Positions 7,885-16,218 of a stretch of DNA of 29,938 nt are shown here, piece after piece. The position numbers and the translations under genes were made by a program. The stretch's first letter is position 1, and each line of letters begins with the position of its first letter. The notes under the pieces were generated by a model. The model did no database searches. It saw nothing but the letters and a program-made list of their open reading frames with translations, and was not told the DNA's origin. The stretch covers positions 1 through 29,938 of the forward strand of contig JAEZEJ010000011.1 in assembly GCA_023417775.1 (NCBI GenBank). The letters are read 5' to 3'. The DNA is from Actinomycetes bacterium (GTDB lineage Bacteria > Actinomycetota > Actinomycetes > Propionibacteriales > Nocardioidaceae).

Positions 7885-8232
7885 TCAGACCAAGGGCAGA
7901 TAACCGCTGATGTCCGAGCGTTCCCCGCTCGCGCGCAGTCGCGCGTCGGCCCAGCGGAGGGTGCCACGGGCGAGGCCGATCCAGGTCTCCGGATCCATCT
8001 CCACCACGGCCGGCGGGGTGCCGCGGGTGTGACGCGAGCCCTCGATGCACTGCACCGCGGCGAACGGCGGCACCCGCACCTCGACGCTCGTGCCGGGAGC
8101 TCGGCGGATCAGCAGCGCGAGCAGATGCTTGGTGGCGGCCTTGAGATCGGTCCGCTCGGCGCTGCCGTCGTCGATGCGCCGGCAGATCTCCTCGAACTCC
8201 CTCGACGGCAGCGGAGTCAGTTGGCGAGCCAC
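7885..8232 (-). CDS. Sterol carrier family protein (SCP2-like, purine-locus type)
   Basis: 115 residues from GTG 8232. The core with VEVRVPPFAAVQ, CIEGSRHTRGTPP, VVEMDPETWIGLARG and the C-terminal RASGERSDISGYLPL matches the short actinobacterial 'sterol carrier family' proteins, which I recall being encoded near purF/purM. The SCP2 fold suggests binding of a hydrophobic molecule; no enzyme motif is visible and the real role is unknown. TAGGGT lies 6 bases before the GTG, suggesting a leaderless mRNA. It could be co-transcribed with the downstream lytic transglycosylase, which also has its own candidate -10. Confidence 0.82.
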   Translation of the reverse strand: MARQLTPLPSREFEEICRRIDDGSAERTDLKAATKHLLALLIRRAPGTSVEVRVPPFAAVQCIEGSRHTRGTPPAVVEMDPETWIGLARGTLRWADARLRASGERSDISGYLPLV

Positions 8233-8238
8233 CCCATC

Positions 8239-8244
8239 ACCCTA
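8239..8244 (-). promoter_or_regulatory. Putative -10 (TAGGGT) of the sterol-carrier-family gene
   Basis: TAGGGT on the minus strand, 6 bases before the GTG at 8232. It faces away from the DUF885 promoter at 8370; the nested inverted repeat 8253-8360 fills the space between them. Confidence 0.45.
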
Positions 8245-8252
8245 GCCACCCG

Positions 8253-8360
8253 CCAACCCGTTGAGCGTGGGGGAACCTCCCACGAGCGCAGTGAGTAGGG
8301 GGACGTGTGGACGGTGAAAACGATCTCTTCACCGTCCACACGTCACACTCAACGGGTTGG
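8253..8360. repeat. Nested inverted-repeat element between divergent promoters
   Basis: The outer arms are CCAACCCGTTGAG (8253-8265) and CTCAACGGGTTGG (8348-8360), extendable to 17 bases with one mismatch. Inside lie a small stem GTGGG/CCCAC (8267-8283) and a perfect 16-bp inverted repeat, ACGTGTGGACGGTGAA (8303-8318) with TTCACCGTCCACACGT (8328-8343), around a 9-base loop. The whole could fold as a three-way junction. Between the two inner stems is GAGCGCAGTGAGTAGGGGG, which resembles the head of the 80-base units elsewhere in the window. No coding sequence and no target duplication are visible. It may be a miniature repeat element or a structured regulatory spacer. Confidence 0.75.
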
Positions 8361-8369
8361 GGAGCGCTC

Positions 8370-8375
8370 TAGGCT
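8370..8375 (+). promoter_or_regulatory. Putative -10 (TAGGCT) of the DUF885 gene
   Basis: TAGGCT followed by 6 bases (CGAGGG) and the ATG at 8382. The spacing fits a leaderless mRNA, although GAGGG could also act as a ribosome site on a longer transcript. Confidence 0.45.
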
Positions 8376-8381
8376 CGAGGG

Positions 8382-10022
8382 ATGAGCCACGGACGCACCC
8401 CGACACCGGTGGATCGGCTGGCCGAGGCGTGGATGGACACGCTGCTGGAGCTGTCCCCCGAGCTCCATGTCGAACTGGGGCGGCCCGGTCGCGAAGGCCA
8501 GTACAGCGACCTGTCCCCCGACGGGCACGCCGGACGGGCCGCGGCGGCGCGCTCGATGGTCGCCTCCGCCCGCGCGGCCGAGCCCTCCGACGAGGTCGAC
8601 GAGGTGACCCGCGCCGAACTGCTGCGTACGGCCGAGCTCGCCATCGAGCTGCACGAGGCGGAGCTCTGGCAGCGCGACCTCAACGTGATCGCCTCCCCGG
8701 CGCAGTCGCTGCGCGAGGTCTTCGATCTCATGCCCAGCGACACCGCGGAGGAATGGGAGCACATCGCCACCCGCCTGCGCCGGCTGCCGGACGCCATGGA
8801 GGGGTACCTCTCCTCGCTCTCGACCGGCATCGCCGCCGGCAACACCCCGGCGATCCGTCAGGTCGCGGCCGTGGCGGCCCAGGCCCGCAAGCTCACCGGC
8901 TCCGACGGATTCTTCCGCGAGCTCGCCGCGCGCGGCCCCGAATCCCTCCGCTCCGAGCTCGACGGCGCCGCCGACGGAGCGATCGCCGCTTACGCTCGCC
9001 TGGCCGGTTTCCTCGAGGAGGAACTGGCACCCCACGCCCGATCGGACGATGCCATCGGGCGCGACCTCTACGCGCTGCTGTCGCGCGAGTTCGTCGGCAT
9101 CGAGATCGACCTCGACGAGACCTATGCCTGGGGCGTCGAAGAGCTGGCACGGATGGTCGCCGAGCAGGAGGCCATCGCCGACGAGATCCTCTCCGGCGCC
9201 ACCGTCGAGCAGGCCATCGCCCATCTGGAGGCCGACCCGGCACTGCGCCTGGACGGCACCGACGCGCTGCGCTCCTGGATGCAGGGGGTGAGCGATGAGG
9301 CCGTGCGAGAGCTGGGTGCCACCCATTTCGACATCCCCGAGCCGCTACGGACGCTGGAGTGCCGGATCGCGCCGACCGACGAGGGCGGGATCTACTACAC
9401 CCCGCCCAGCGAGGACTTCTCCCGTCCCGGCCGGATGTGGTGGAGCGTCCCCGCGGGCGTCACCCGCTTCGACACCTGGCGCGAGCTCACCACCGTCTAC
9501 CACGAGGGCGTGCCCGGCCATCACCTGCAGCTGGGAGCCGCGGCGGCGCAGCGCGAACGACTCAACTCCTGGCGCCGGTTCAACTGGAACTCCGGCCACG
9601 GAGAGGGGTGGGCGCTGTACGCCGAACGACTGATGGATGAGCTGGGCTATCTCTCCGCCCCCGCCGAGCGGCTCGGGATGCTGGATGCCCAGCGCATGCG
9701 GGCGGCACGCGTCGTGCTGGACATCGGCGTCCACCTCGGGCTCCAGAAGCCCGACGGCAGCGGTGTCTGGACCGGCGACGACGCGTATCCGTTCCTCACC
9801 CGGCACGTGAACATGAACGACGGATTCGTGCGCTTCGAGGCCGACCGCTATCTCGGATGGCCCGGTCAGGCGCCCTCGTACAAGGTCGGGCAGCGCGAGT
9901 GGGAGCGACTGCGTACCGACTGGACCAGGCTCCGCGGCGGCGATCTCCGGCGCTTCCACGCCGACGCCCTGGCACTGGGCAGCGTCGGCTTCGGCACGCT
10001 GCGCTCAGCCCTCCTCGGCTGA
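8382..10022 (+). CDS. DUF885 family protein (predicted metallopeptidase)
   Basis: 546 residues, usual for DUF885. A long helical N-terminal half is followed by the metal-binding signature YHEGVPGHHLQ (H374, E375, H380, H381) and the downstream GEGWALYAE (E408), the layout of a gluzincin-like helix pair. The C-terminal segment has WPGQAPSYKVGQREW, also family-typical. Members are thought to be cytoplasmic or exported carboxypeptidase-like enzymes; no signal peptide is visible here, so a cytoplasmic location is likely. The true substrate is unknown. The gene is monocistronic by context: a nested repeat and divergent gene upstream, and a large hairpin (10031-10085) and convergent gene downstream. 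Confidence 0.88.
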   Translation: MSHGRTPTPVDRLAEAWMDTLLELSPELHVELGRPGREGQYSDLSPDGHAGRAAAARSMVASARAAEPSDEVDEVTRAELLRTAELAIELHEAELWQRDLNVIASPAQSLREVFDLMPSDTAEEWEHIATRLRRLPDAMEGYLSSLSTGIAAGNTPAIRQVAAVAAQARKLTGSDGFFRELAARGPESLRSELDGAADGAIAAYARLAGFLEEELAPHARSDDAIGRDLYALLSREFVGIEIDLDETYAWGVEELARMVAEQEAIADEILSGATVEQAIAHLEADPALRLDGTDALRSWMQGVSDEAVRELGATHFDIPEPLRTLECRIAPTDEGGIYYTPPSEDFSRPGRMWWSVPAGVTRFDTWRELTTVYHEGVPGHHLQLGAAAAQRERLNSWRRFNWNSGHGEGWALYAERLMDELGYLSAPAERLGMLDAQRMRAARVVLDIGVHLGLQKPDGSGVWTGDDAYPFLTRHVNMNDGFVRFEADRYLGWPGQAPSYKVGQREWERLRTDWTRLRGGDLRRFHADALALGSVGFGTLRSALLG

Positions 10023-10030
10023 CGCGCGAG

Positions 10031-10085
10031 TTCTGCCGGGTTGCGGCCCCTCCAGGCGCATCTCGAGGGCCGTATCCCGGCAGAA
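10031..10085. terminator. Two-tier hairpin between convergent DUF885 and DUF3180 genes
   Basis: The outer arms TTCTGCCGGG (10031-10040) and CCCGGCAGAA (10076-10085) match perfectly. Inside a symmetric 3x3 internal loop (TTG/TAT) comes CGGCCC (10044-10049) with GGGCCG (10067-10072). No T-tract follows. Its place between two convergent stops suggests a bidirectional terminator. Confidence 0.65.
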
Positions 10086-10100
10086 GTCGGACCCGGAGGG

Positions 10101-10580
10101 TCAGGCTGGGGAGGTGGCGGTGTCCTTGGACTCGTCATCGTCCCCGGGCAGCTGGCAGGCGCGCTCGAGGAGCAGCGCCGCCGCGAGCAGCAGGACCGCC
10201 GCGATCGCCGCGGCGCCACCGTGCAGCAGACGTTCGCGCGCGAGCTCGCTGTCCACCCCGACATAGGCGAACACGAAACCGGCGTATCCGCCGCCGAATA
10301 CGCCACCGACCAGGACGGCGGACTTCGCCACCGCCAGCAGCTGGATCGCACGGTCGGCGTTGATCCGCAGCTTCTTCTTGTGCAGCGACTGCCAGGTGGA
10401 CCAGGCTAGCACCCCGATCACCGCCGCTCCCGCGGCGAGCAGCACCGCAGCCGTCCAGTCCGGGCGAGGGGCCTGGCCCTCGAACCTGACCGCGAGCGGC
10501 GGGATGAGGCGGCCGACGATCGCTCCGACGGCGATGAGCGCCGTCACATACAGCGGTGAGCTGCGCCGAGCACGCCTCAT
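10101..10580 (-). CDS. DUF3180 family membrane protein
   Basis: 159 residues with four hydrophobic segments, roughly at 11-30, 43-60, 80-108 and 120-140. The first loop (IPPLAVRFEGQAPRP) and the region around WSTWQSLHKKK and RAIQLLAVAKSAVLVGGVFGGGYAGF are typical of the actinobacterial DUF3180 family, which normally closes the folate cluster just as here. The function is unknown; the position suggests a link to folate or envelope metabolism, but that is inference only. The ATG lies 7 bases after the folK stop, so it is probably translated from the same mRNA. It ends at the convergent hairpin. Confidence 0.88.
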   Translation of the reverse strand: MRRARRSSPLYVTALIAVGAIVGRLIPPLAVRFEGQAPRPDWTAAVLLAAGAAVIGVLAWSTWQSLHKKKLRINADRAIQLLAVAKSAVLVGGVFGGGYAGFVFAYVGVDSELARERLLHGGAAAIAAVLLLAAALLLERACQLPGDDDESKDTATSPA

Positions 10581-10587
10581 CGTGGTG

Positions 10588-11151
10588 TCACAGGATGATC
10601 TCGACGTCCTCGCGCTTGGTCACGCCCGAGGTGTCGACCTCGCCGATCAGATCGGCCACGAAGCCGTGCCCCGGGATCTCGCCCTCCGGGTCGACCTCCA
10701 GCCAGGGCACCATCACGAAGCCGCGCTCATGCGCACGGGGGTGGGGCAATGTCAGCTGGTCGTCATCGGCGATCCGGTCGCCGACGACGATGATGTCGAC
10801 ATCGAGGGTGCGCGGAGCACCGGGCTCGCCACGCTCGCGGCCGAAGGCGTCCTCGATCGCCAACGCGCGGTCGAGGAGGGTGTGCACCGTGAGCGTCGTG
10901 TCGATCAGCACCACCGCATTGAGGAACTTGCCGGATCCTTCCGGGGCGCCGACGGGCTCGGTCTCGTACACGGACGAGATCGCCACGACCGTGACCTCCG
11001 GGGTGTCCTCGAGTGCCGAGACGGCGCCCTGGAGGCGGCCGGCGCGATCACCCAGGTTCGACCCGATCGCCAGGACGGCCTGCCGGATAGGACGCATGCC
11101 TCCGGTCATCGTGTCCGCGTCGAGAACGTACGGCGTGGGTGATTCGGTCAC
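10588..11151 (-). CDS. folK: 2-amino-4-hydroxy-6-hydroxymethyldihydropteridine diphosphokinase
   Basis: 187 residues from GTG 11151. FolK transfers pyrophosphate from ATP to hydroxymethyl-dihydropterin, making the substrate for FolP. Visible blocks are AVLAIGSNLGDRAG, SSVYETEPVG, GKFLNAVV, PRTLDVDIIVVGD and the signature LPHPRAHERGFVMVPW. About 20 extra residues precede the core. The GTG has GGAG 7 bases upstream; an in-frame ATG at codon 19 would be closer to the family norm but lacks a ribosome site. The gene follows folB after a 105-base gap (11152-11256) in which I see no gene or clear structure. Confidence 0.94.
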   Translation of the reverse strand: MTESPTPYVLDADTMTGGMRPIRQAVLAIGSNLGDRAGRLQGAVSALEDTPEVTVVAISSVYETEPVGAPEGSGKFLNAVVLIDTTLTVHTLLDRALAIEDAFGRERGEPGAPRTLDVDIIVVGDRIADDDQLTLPHPRAHERGFVMVPWLEVDPEGEIPGHGFVADLIGEVDTSGVTKREDVEIIL

Positions 11152-11256
11152 TAGCTACTCCGCTCTGTCGTGTGGACGATGCACGCGGCATCGCCGTGGG
11201 CGGGTCCTCCTGCGAGCGGCGACCCGTGGGCCCCGTCCGCACAGGACTCAGGTTCA

Positions 11257-11679
11257 CTATACGGAGGGGGAGGGACTTCGCGTCGGGTGCGTCCGCGAGC
11301 GGACGATCGTGACGGCCACGTCCGCGAAGGGGACCGGGATCGGGGCCTGCGGTTTGTGGACGGTCACCTCCACCCGGTGCACTGCGCGATGATCGAGGGC
11401 GAGCCCAGCGATCCGCTCGGCCACGGTCTCGATGAGGTCGACCGGCTCCCCCGCCAGCACATCGTGCACCTGCTGACCCAGCGTCCCGTAGTCGACGGTG
11501 GCGCTCAGATCCCCCGTGCTCGCCGCCGTCGAGAGATCGAGCCACAGCACCACATCGGCGATGAAGGGCTGCCCCTCGCGCCGTTCGTGCTCGAAGATCC
11601 CGTGGTGGCCGACCGCCCGCACACCGGTCAAAGTGATGCGATCCAGATCCTCGACAGCCCCCGCGGTCCCGTCGCTCAT
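11257..11679 (-). CDS. folB: Dihydroneopterin aldolase
   Basis: 140 residues. FolB cleaves dihydroneopterin to hydroxymethyl-dihydropterin and glycolaldehyde, in a cytoplasmic homo-octamer. Family signs are the early DRITLTGVRAVGHHGIFEHER with the conserved HGxxxxER pattern, the Tyr in ATVDYGTL, the catalytic-region LIETVAERIA and VEVTVHKPQAPI. A C-terminal tail rich in Arg, Ser and Pro (about 128-140) goes beyond the usual end. Its ATG overlaps the stop of the NTF2-like gene as ATGA (11676-11679), so its translation is probably coupled. Confidence 0.93.
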   Translation of the reverse strand: MSDGTAGAVEDLDRITLTGVRAVGHHGIFEHERREGQPFIADVVLWLDLSTAASTGDLSATVDYGTLGQQVHDVLAGEPVDLIETVAERIAGLALDHRAVHRVEVTVHKPQAPIPVPFADVAVTIVRSRTHPTRSPSPSV

Positions 11680-12107
11680 GCCTCGTCACCCGGCTCGACG
11701 ACCGCCACCGGGGAGGCGTGCCGTGACCAGAACCGCCACCGGCCGCCGTCGCGCACCAGGACGCTGGAGCAGACCGCCGATCCGCCCGTGAAGGACTCCG
11801 TGCTCTCCCCCTCCGAGAGGATGTTCTCCGTGCAGACGATCAGGGCCGACTGCGGATCGTCCCCGGAGGGGAAGGTCGTCACCGCGATATCGGTGAGGAA
11901 GAACTGGATGTAGTCGATCTGGGCCATCAGCACCGCCCAGCTGCGCAGCACCTTCTCGGTCCCGTACAGCGGATGGGCCGCCGGATGCACACAGCTCACC
12001 CCGGGATCGTCGACCCATAGGGAGCTCATCAGATCGAAGTCGGCCGTCTCCACCGCGTCGTAGAACGCCCGATGCGCGGCCACTACCTGTTCCTCGACGC
12101 TGGTCAT
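11676..12107 (-). CDS. Nuclear transport factor 2-like (SnoaL-type) protein in the folate cluster
   Basis: 143 residues. The N-terminal helix pair (VVAAHRAFYDAVETADFDLMSSLWVDDPGVSCVHP), HPLYGTEKVLRSW, and the closing strand block RDGGRWRFWSRHASP match the cone-shaped NTF2/SnoaL fold. I recall the same gene between folP and folB in other actinobacteria. The pocket could bind a pterin or other small molecule, but no function is established. Both ends overlap its neighbours by 4 bases (ATGA at 12104-12107 with folP, 11676-11679 with folB), so it is translated as part of the folate unit. Confidence 0.85.
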   Translation of the reverse strand: MTSVEEQVVAAHRAFYDAVETADFDLMSSLWVDDPGVSCVHPAAHPLYGTEKVLRSWAVLMAQIDYIQFFLTDIAVTTFPSGDDPQSALIVCTENILSEGESTESFTGGSAVCSSVLVRDGGRWRFWSRHASPVAVVEPGDEA

Positions 12108-12958
12108 TGCTCCAGCCTCTCAGCCTCGCGCAACCGTCGCACCACCCGCACGGCGTCGGCGGACGGACGCGGGGCGTGGACGCGGACCGCCCACGCATCG
12201 GCGAGCGCGGCGAGGGTCGAGAGTGCCACGGTGGCGTCCTCACGCTCGTCGGTGGGCCGCGGGACACCGTCGCGCGCGAGCACATCCCCGAGGAAGCGTT
12301 TACGGCTCGCCGCCACCAGCAGCGGGTGCCCCAGGGCCGTGAACGCTTCCAGATGGGCGAGGAGCTCCCAGTTCTGCTCGCCGGTCTTGGAGAAGCCCAG
12401 CCCGGGATCGACGATGATGTCCTCGGGATCGATGCCCGCGGCGACGGCGTCGTCGAGCTGTCGCAGCAGTTCCTCGGTGACATCGGCGACCACGTCGTCG
12501 TAGCGGGTGTGCTGCTGCATCTGCGCCGAGTGGGCGCGCCAGTGCATGACGACGAAGGGCACACGCGCTGAGGCGGCGACCGCGGTCATCCGCGGATCAG
12601 CGCGGCCACCGGAGACATCGTTGACGATCCGCGCGCCCGCCGAGAGGGCCTGATCCGCGGTCTCGGCATTCATCGTGTCGATCGAGACCACGGCACCGGC
12701 GGCGACGAGCGACCGGATCACCGGCAGCACGCGGCGTTGCTCCTCCTCGGGCTCGACCCGCGATGCTCCCGGACGGGTCGACTCGCCACCGACGTCCACG
12801 AGATCGGCGCCCTGCTCGATGAGCTCGAGGCCGTGCGCGATCGCCGCATCGGTGTCGAACCAGCGGCCGCCGTCGGAGAAGGAATCGGGGGTCACGTTCA
12901 CCACGCCCATGACGGCGCACCGATCCCAGGCGGGGATCCCCGGCAGGCGGATGGTCAC
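12104..12958 (-). CDS. folP: Dihydropteroate synthase
   Basis: 284 residues from GTG 12958. FolP condenses hydroxymethyl-dihydropterin pyrophosphate with p-aminobenzoate; it is the target of sulfonamides. Clear blocks are VMGVVNVTPDSFSDGG, VDVGGESTRPGA, VSIDTMNAETADQAL, IVNDVSGG, DPGLGFSKTGEQNW and VAASRKRFLG, covering pterin, pyrophosphate and sulfa-site loops. The GTG lies 10 bases after the folE stop. Nothing looks unusual; the sulfa-site loops are standard as far as can be read. Confidence 0.96.
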   Translation of the reverse strand: MTIRLPGIPAWDRCAVMGVVNVTPDSFSDGGRWFDTDAAIAHGLELIEQGADLVDVGGESTRPGASRVEPEEEQRRVLPVIRSLVAAGAVVSIDTMNAETADQALSAGARIVNDVSGGRADPRMTAVAASARVPFVVMHWRAHSAQMQQHTRYDDVVADVTEELLRQLDDAVAAGIDPEDIIVDPGLGFSKTGEQNWELLAHLEAFTALGHPLLVAASRKRFLGDVLARDGVPRPTDEREDATVALSTLAALADAWAVRVHAPRPSADAVRVVRRLREAERLEQ

Positions 12959-12968
12959 GCCGGTCAGA

Positions 12969-13532
12969 TTACGCGGTGATGAGCTGCATGGCCTCGGCCC
13001 GGGTGGCCGAATCGCGCAGCTGGCCGCGCACGGCGCTGGTGACGGTACGCGCTCCGCCCTTGCGCACCCCGCGCATCGTCATGCACAGGTGCTCGGCCTC
13101 CAGGACCACGATGACACCCGCCGGGTGCAGGACCTCGACGAGCGAATCGGCGATCTGCGTCGTCAGGCGTTCCTGGACCTGCGGGCGACGGGCGAAGACG
13201 TCGACCAGGCGTGCGAGCTTGGACAGCCCGGTGACATTGCCGCCCTCGCCGGGGATATAGCCGACGTGCGCCACGCCGAAGAAGGGCACCAGGTGGTGCT
13301 CGCACATCGACCACAGCTCGATGTCCTTGACGAGCACGAACTCGTCGTGGCCGACCTCGAAGACCGCGGTCAGCACATCGGCGGGGTCTTGGTCCAGCCC
13401 GCTCAGCAGCTCCGCATAGGAGCGCGCCACCCGGGCCGGAGTGTCGCGCAGACCATCGCGATCCGGGTCCTCGCCCACGGCCAGCAGCAGCTCGCGGACC
13501 GCCGCCTCAGCACGTGGCAAGTCGACGCTCAT
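12969..13532 (-). CDS. folE: GTP cyclohydrolase I (FolE type)
   Basis: 187 residues from ATG 13532, preceded by AGGGGG at good distance; the frame stays open upstream into the hairpin at 13560-13597, but that part is not family-like. FolE converts GTP to dihydroneopterin triphosphate, the first step of folate synthesis. The zinc ligands are visible as C77 and H80 in MCEHHLVPF and C150 in EHLCMTMRG. GYIPG and SKLARLVDVFARRPQVQERLTTQIA are classic FolE blocks. It is the first folate gene after ftsH. Confidence 0.96.
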   Translation of the reverse strand: MSVDLPRAEAAVRELLLAVGEDPDRDGLRDTPARVARSYAELLSGLDQDPADVLTAVFEVGHDEFVLVKDIELWSMCEHHLVPFFGVAHVGYIPGEGGNVTGLSKLARLVDVFARRPQVQERLTTQIADSLVEVLHPAGVIVVLEAEHLCMTMRGVRKGGARTVTSAVRGQLRDSATRAEAMQLITA

Positions 13533-13559
13533 GCCGCCCCCTGGATCCAGATGGGCTTC

Positions 13560-13597
13560 CCATCCGTCAACGGAACGCGTCTTCCGTTGACGAATGG
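13560..13597. repeat. Hairpin of the CATTCGTCAAC/GTTGACGAATG type between ftsH and folE
   Basis: CCATCCGTCAACGGAA (13560-13575), loop CGCGTC, TTCCGTTGACGAATGG (13582-13597): 16-bp arms with a single mismatch. Read on the minus strand it follows the ftsH stop by about 30 bases and precedes the folE start by about 28. The right arm with its flank (GTTGACGAATGGGG) is the reverse complement of CCCCATTCGTCAAC at 29902-29915. It could separate ftsH and folate transcripts, or be a dispersed repeat. Confidence 0.7.
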
Positions 13598-13629
13598 GGC
13601 GCACCTCTGGGTTCTAGCCACGCGCGGGG

Positions 13630-15636
13630 TCATGAGTCGGGGTTCTCCTGCGGCGAGGGGGCGTCCGGACCGGAGTCCGGGGCGATCACCTGACCGGAGT
13701 CCCGCTCCTCGGCGGGCTCCTCACCGGTGCTCGCCGGGATGACGACCGGCGGGCGCTGATCGGGAACGCGAGTATCGGAGCCCGTCCACGCGGGCCGGAT
13801 CTCCCGGCGACGCAGCGGCTCGAAGATCCGTGCGACCTGGGCCTTGTCGAGGGTCTCCTTCTCCATCAGCTCCTCGACGAGGGAGTCGAGGACATCGCGG
13901 TTCTCCGCGAGGATGTCGAAGGCCTCCTGGTGGGCGCGCTCGATCAGCACGGAGATCTCATCGTCGATCGTCGCCGCGACGTGCTCGGAGTAGTTGCGGG
14001 TGCTGCCGAGGTCGCGCCCCAGGAAGGGCTGGGAGTTGTCCTCGCCGTACTTGATGGCACCGACGCGTGAGCTCATGCCGTACTGGGTGACCATCGCGCG
14101 GGCGAGGCCGGTGGCCTTCTCGATGTCATTGCCGGCGCCGGTGGTCGGATTGTGGAACACCAGCTCCTCGGCGGCGCGGCCGCCGAGCATATAGGCCAGC
14201 TTGTCGAGCAGCTCGGCACGGGTCTGGGAGTACTTGTCCTCATCGGGCAGCACCATCGTGTACCCGAGGGCACGGCCGCGCGGCAGGATCGTGATCTTGT
14301 GCACCGGATCGCTCTGCGGCAGCGCGGCGGCCACGAGCGCGTGTCCGCCCTCGTGATAGGCCGTCACCAGGCGCTCGTGCTCGTTCATGAGGCGGGTGCG
14401 CTTCTGCGGGCCGGAGATGACGCGATCGATCGCCTCGTCGAGCGCGGCATTGTCGATGACGCTCTGGTTGTTACGAGCGGTCAGCAGCGCGGCCTCGTTC
14501 AGCACATTCGCCAGATCCGCGCCCGAGAAGCCGGGAGTACGCCGGGCGACCGCCGCGAGATCGACATCCGGGCCCATCGGCTTGCCGCGTGAATGGACCG
14601 TCAGGATGTGCGTGCGACCGTCCAGGTCGGGCGCCTCGACGCCGATCTGCCGGTCGAAACGTCCCGGACGCAGCAACGCCGGGTCCAGCACATCGGGACG
14701 GTTCGTGGCCGCGATGAGGATGACACCACCGCGGACATCGAAGCCGTCCATCTCGACCAGCAGCTGGTTGAGGGTCTGCTCACGTTCATCGTGTCCGCCG
14801 CCCATGCCGGTGCCGCGATGACGGCCGACGGCATCGATCTCGTCGATGAAGACGATCGCGGGAGCGTTCTCCTTGGCCTGTTCGAACAGGTCGCGCACAC
14901 GCGAGGCGCCCACACCGACGAACATCTCGACGAAGTCCGAACCGGAGATCGAGTAGAACGGCACACCCGCCTCGCCGGCGACCGCCCGCGCGAGCAGCGT
15001 CTTGCCGGTGCCGGGAGGACCGTAGAGCAGCACACCCTTGGGGATCTTGGCGCCCACGGCCTGGAACTTGGCAGGCTCGGCGAGGAACTCCTTGATCTCC
15101 CCCAGCTCCTCGATCGCCTCGTCGGCGCCCGCCACATCGGAGAACGTGGTCTTCGGCGTGTCCTTGCTCATGACCTTCGCCTTGGACTTGCCGAACTGCA
15201 TGACCCGGCCGCCGCCGCCCTGCATCGACATCATGATCCAGAAGAAGAGCAGCAGGAAGAGCACCAGCGGCAGCATCGTGCCGAGCAGCGAGAGCAGCGG
15301 ATTGCTCCGCGGCACCTCGACGTTGTAGGAGTCCATGTCGCCGTCGTCGACCTGCTGCTGGGCCAAGGTCACCAGCTCGCTGCTCTGCTGGTCGCCCAGC
15401 CAGGTGGACTTGATCTGCTCCTCGTCCTTGCCCTTGAGCGTCGCGCGGATCTCCTGATCACCCTCGACGAAGGTCACCTCGGAGATGTCCTGGTCGTTGA
15501 AGTGCTTGACCATGGTGGCGGTCTTGACCTCTTTGTAGCCGTCAGCGCCCGAGGAGAAGTTGATCACGACCAGCACCACGACGGCGATGAGGATGATCCA
15601 GAGCCAGGGGCCCTTGAAGAGACGTTTGACGTTCAT
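13630..15636 (-). CDS. ftsH: ATP-dependent zinc metalloprotease FtsH
   Basis: 668 residues. FtsH is a hexameric membrane AAA+ protease that degrades misassembled membrane proteins and some regulators. In order: TM1 (about 10-27), a periplasmic domain, TM2 (about 113-136) followed by GGGGRVMQFGKSKAK, Walker A GPPGTGKT (206-213), Walker B IVFIDEID (D265-E266), second-region-of-homology arginines R323 and R326, the zinc site HEGGH (H428, E429, H432) and a third ligand Asp in GAGNDIEKAT (D504). The last 50 residues are a Pro/Glu/Asp-rich tail. It begins 23 bases after hpt. No strong ribosome site is visible. Confidence 0.97.
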   Translation of the reverse strand: MNVKRLFKGPWLWIILIAVVVLVVINFSSGADGYKEVKTATMVKHFNDQDISEVTFVEGDQEIRATLKGKDEEQIKSTWLGDQQSSELVTLAQQQVDDGDMDSYNVEVPRSNPLLSLLGTMLPLVLFLLLFFWIMMSMQGGGGRVMQFGKSKAKVMSKDTPKTTFSDVAGADEAIEELGEIKEFLAEPAKFQAVGAKIPKGVLLYGPPGTGKTLLARAVAGEAGVPFYSISGSDFVEMFVGVGASRVRDLFEQAKENAPAIVFIDEIDAVGRHRGTGMGGGHDEREQTLNQLLVEMDGFDVRGGVILIAATNRPDVLDPALLRPGRFDRQIGVEAPDLDGRTHILTVHSRGKPMGPDVDLAAVARRTPGFSGADLANVLNEAALLTARNNQSVIDNAALDEAIDRVISGPQKRTRLMNEHERLVTAYHEGGHALVAAALPQSDPVHKITILPRGRALGYTMVLPDEDKYSQTRAELLDKLAYMLGGRAAEELVFHNPTTGAGNDIEKATGLARAMVTQYGMSSRVGAIKYGEDNSQPFLGRDLGSTRNYSEHVAATIDDEISVLIERAHQEAFDILAENRDVLDSLVEELMEKETLDKAQVARIFEPLRRREIRPAWTGSDTRVPDQRPPVVIPASTGEEPAEERDSGQVIAPDSGPDAPSPQENPDS

Positions 15637-15659
15637 GTGGCGCGGGGGTGTCCGTTCAC

Positions 15660-16214
<555 letters not shown>

Positions 16215-16218
16215 GGGC

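Noticed and set aside
8253..8360. Insertion sequence or transposon end
   Set aside because: No transposase, no target duplication and only 108 bases; kept as a repeat element without assigning mobility.
13582..13632. Rho-independent terminator of ftsH with T-tract
   Set aside because: The hairpin is strong, but no T-run follows on the minus strand, so I list it as a repeat and leave termination open.
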